From NCBI RefSeq assembly GCF_042659465.1, contig NZ_JBHSSW010000004.1:186001-250000 (forward strand): a stretch of 64,000 nt of DNA, given 5' to 3'. How positions within the stretch are numbered: the stretch's first letter is position 1; every line of letters starts with the position of its first letter. Position numbers and translations under genes: made by a program. Shown piece after piece: positions 62,804 through 64,000 of this stretch. The notes under the pieces are model-generated. The model was not told the origin of the DNA. It ran no database searches and saw only the letters and a list, made by a program, of their open reading frames with translations. The stretch comes from Ponticaulis profundi (lineage in GTDB: Bacteria; Pseudomonadota; Alphaproteobacteria; Caulobacterales; Hyphomonadaceae).

Positions 62804-63355
62804 CTATTGCTCGCGCGATGCCTTGAAGCGTTCACCCGTATTCAGTCGGATGAGATAGCTGCCGAACGCAGCCCGCTTGATAACCGCAGACGTCGGTGGA
62901 CGTTTGCGGCTGATCCGGATCTTGTCACTGTCATTCTGACGCCAGACCTGACCGTTCTCGAACACCAGAACCACCTTGCCATAGGCGTCGGTCGTCGCTG
63001 ACTTCAGGGGCAGGGTCACTTCTTCAATCTGTCCCGAATCATCTTTCTTCACTGAGTCGTCATCGGAGCCGCCGCCAAAGCCCGGCAGCGAGAAGGTTGG
63101 CAGACTCGGCATGGAGAAACCGAAGGCATCCTTTTGGACGGTTTCGGCTTCCTGGCGGGTTATCGTCTTGAATTCGCCCTGGTTTTCCGCTTGGCGAGTC
63201 GCGCTTACCGCTGCGTCAAAGCAGGCAAGACGCTCGGTGTTGTCTGAAATGTTTGCGCAGGCATAGATCGATTCCAGAGGCGTCTTTTCCTGTGCCAATG
63301 CCGGAAGTGTTATCAGACTCACGCCTACAGCGCCTAAAAGACAGGATTTTCTCAT
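62804..63355 (-). CDS. Periplasmic protein of unknown function
   Basis: A 183-residue protein with a signal peptide (LLGAVGVSLITLPALA-QEK). The mature part begins with a Cys pair (SIYACANISDNTERLACFDAAV), a pattern seen in small exported alphaproteobacterial proteins, then a linker, a Gly/Asp stretch (GFGGGSDDDSVKKDD) and a beta-rich C-terminal domain (YGKVVLVFENGQVWRQNDSDKIRIS; FGSYLIRLNTGERF). ATG 63355 follows GGGGAAAG. It sits inward between oppC and the binding-protein gene and is divergent to the latter. Confidence 0.75.
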   Translation of the reverse strand: MRKSCLLGAVGVSLITLPALAQEKTPLESIYACANISDNTERLACFDAAVSATRQAENQGEFKTITRQEAETVQKDAFGFSMPSLPTFSLPGFGGGSDDDSVKKDDSGQIEEVTLPLKSATTDAYGKVVLVFENGQVWRQNDSDKIRISRKRPPTSAVIKRAAFGSYLIRLNTGERFKASREQ

Positions 63356-63462
63356 TTTGGTGGACTTTCCCCATTCAACTTTGTCAGCAATAAGCTTGAA
63401 CTGAAATAAACGTCGCGCCAATCTTCGACGTCGTGTCATAAAAGTTTTGTAATGGAGCGAGC

Positions 63463-64000
63463 ATGCCCAACTGGTCCACGTCACTCAAGTATGTAACGGT
63501 CGCAGCGGCTGCTTTCCTCGCGGCTTGCGGTGGTAGCAATAGTAGTAATAGTGCCGAAACCCTCCGCCGTGGCATCAGTGCCAATCCGGACACGCTGGAC
63601 CCGCATAAAGTCTCATCGCAGTGGGAAAACATCGTCATTGGCGACATGTTCATTGGCCTGTTCACCGACGGTAAAGATGCGACTCCGGTCCTGGGCATGG
63701 CCGAAAGCTATGAGATTGACGAGAGCGCGACGAAATGGACCTTCACGCTCAAGGACGCGAACTGGTCAGATGGTGTTCCCGTTACGGCTTATGACTTCGA
63801 ATATGCGTTTCGACGAATTCTGAACCCTGAGACGGCGTCGCAATACGCGTCTCTTCTGTTCCTGATCAAAAACGCTGAAGGCTATTACAACCAGGACCTG
63901 CCTGCGGAAGAGCTTGGTGTGACGGCGGTGGACGACAAGACGCTGGTGATCGACCTTGAGTACCCAGCACCGTATCTGCCGGGTCTATTGAAGCACTACA
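63463..64000 (+). CDS. oppA: Oligopeptide ABC transporter substrate-binding lipoprotein (3' truncated by window end)
   Basis: The first 179 residues of an extracytoplasmic solute-binding protein family 5 member, open to the last base. The lipobox is FLAACGG (Cys 21). NPDTLDPHKVSSQWENIVIGDMFIGLFTDGKDATPVLGMAESYEIDESATKWTFTLKDANWSDGVPVTAYDFEYAFRRILNPETASQYASLL is typical of OppA, split here for reading: the early D-P-H and the W-D-G-x-x-V/T-A-x-D-F-x-Y-A-F-R-R motif define the family. GGAG precedes ATG 63463. It presumably serves the OppBC permease upstream. Confidence 0.93.
   Translation, partial: MPNWSTSLKYVTVAAAAFLAACGGSNSSNSAETLRRGISANPDTLDPHKVSSQWENIVIGDMFIGLFTDGKDATPVLGMAESYEIDESATKWTFTLKDANWSDGVPVTAYDFEYAFRRILNPETASQYASLLFLIKNAEGYYNQDLPAEELGVTAVDDKTLVIDLEYPAPYLPGLLKHY

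Overview
The window is ordinary chromosomal DNA from an alphaproteobacterium. The evidence is the separate beta subunit of glycyl-tRNA synthetase (glyS) followed by pyruvate phosphate dikinase, the long COG4111-type NAD regulator (NadQ) known mainly from Alphaproteobacteria, the EthD/DUF3089/DUF924/DUF1499 gene stock, and several secreted enzymes (M2 peptidase, DUF5916 protein, TonB receptor) usual in aquatic, Hyphomonadaceae- or Caulobacterales-like genomes. The family assignment is inference; I see no rRNA, tRNA, CRISPR array, transposase, integrase or phage gene.

Layout. 1-6.4 kb: end of an unidentified gene, glyS, ppdK and a SleB-type cell wall hydrolase, all on +. 6.4-10.9 kb: the de novo NAD block nadA, a small secreted protein, nadB, nadC on -, with a promoter and two 21-bp operators in front of nadA. 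11-13.7 kb: a hotdog thioesterase, NadQ, a protein-tyrosine-phosphatase-like protein and an HD hydrolase, all on -. 13.8-16.5 kb: a 45-residue membrane peptide, TlyA-type rRNA methyltransferase, a methyltransferase and a DUF924 protein on +. 16.6-20 kb: MlaC-like protein, two small membrane proteins, aroC and a cyclase-family hydrolase on -. 20-28.2 kb: pdxH (+), then a long - run: lipoprotein, DUF5916 outer-membrane protein, PPK2, Sel1 protein, rpsD, a quinone-reductase-like dehydrogenase and an EthD protein. 28.3-40.2 kb: mostly +: DUF3089 hydrolase, K+ channel, TPR-sulfotransferase, purL, PQQ-type sugar dehydrogenase, M2 peptidase and MscS-type channel, with one outer-membrane beta-barrel gene on -. 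40.2-49.6 kb: - strand: sulfotransferase-like protein, cyclophilin, GST, an iron-uptake unit (TonB receptor, PepSY protein, small membrane protein) behind a Fur-like box, TrmJ-type methyltransferase, EamA transporter, SDR. 49.7-64 kb: mixed strands: membrane protein, alpha/beta hydrolase, GDPD lipoprotein, acyl-CoA ligase, GT2-GtrA and PMT-type glycosyltransferases, DUF1499, MBL hydrolase, ATP-grasp-like protein, a CX5R phosphatase-like protein, and the start of an oligopeptide ABC transporter (permeases, then a binding lipoprotein cut by the window end).

How the genes fit together. The clearest functional unit is NAD supply: nadA-nadB-nadC make nicotinate mononucleotide from aspartate, and the nearby NadQ is the expected repressor. 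A perfect TATAAT -10 box in front of nadA is overlapped by one TTTTGC/GAGCAAAA-type site, and a second, nearly perfect site lies 83 bp upstream. The iron unit is a second regulated module. The GT2-GtrA protein and the PMT-type protein probably form a lipid-linked sugar donor plus membrane glycosyltransferase pair.

I found no obviously new defence or mobile system. The features most worth a second look are non-coding: long hairpins with 17-nt arms in front of genes (near 221, 21145 and 41269), two of which abut the Shine-Dalgarno region and share an inner CGATAA/TTATCG stem; a second inverted repeat at 41315; and two almost identical terminators flanking the Sel1 gene. All coordinates of non-coding sites were read by eye, and no database or folding program was run.
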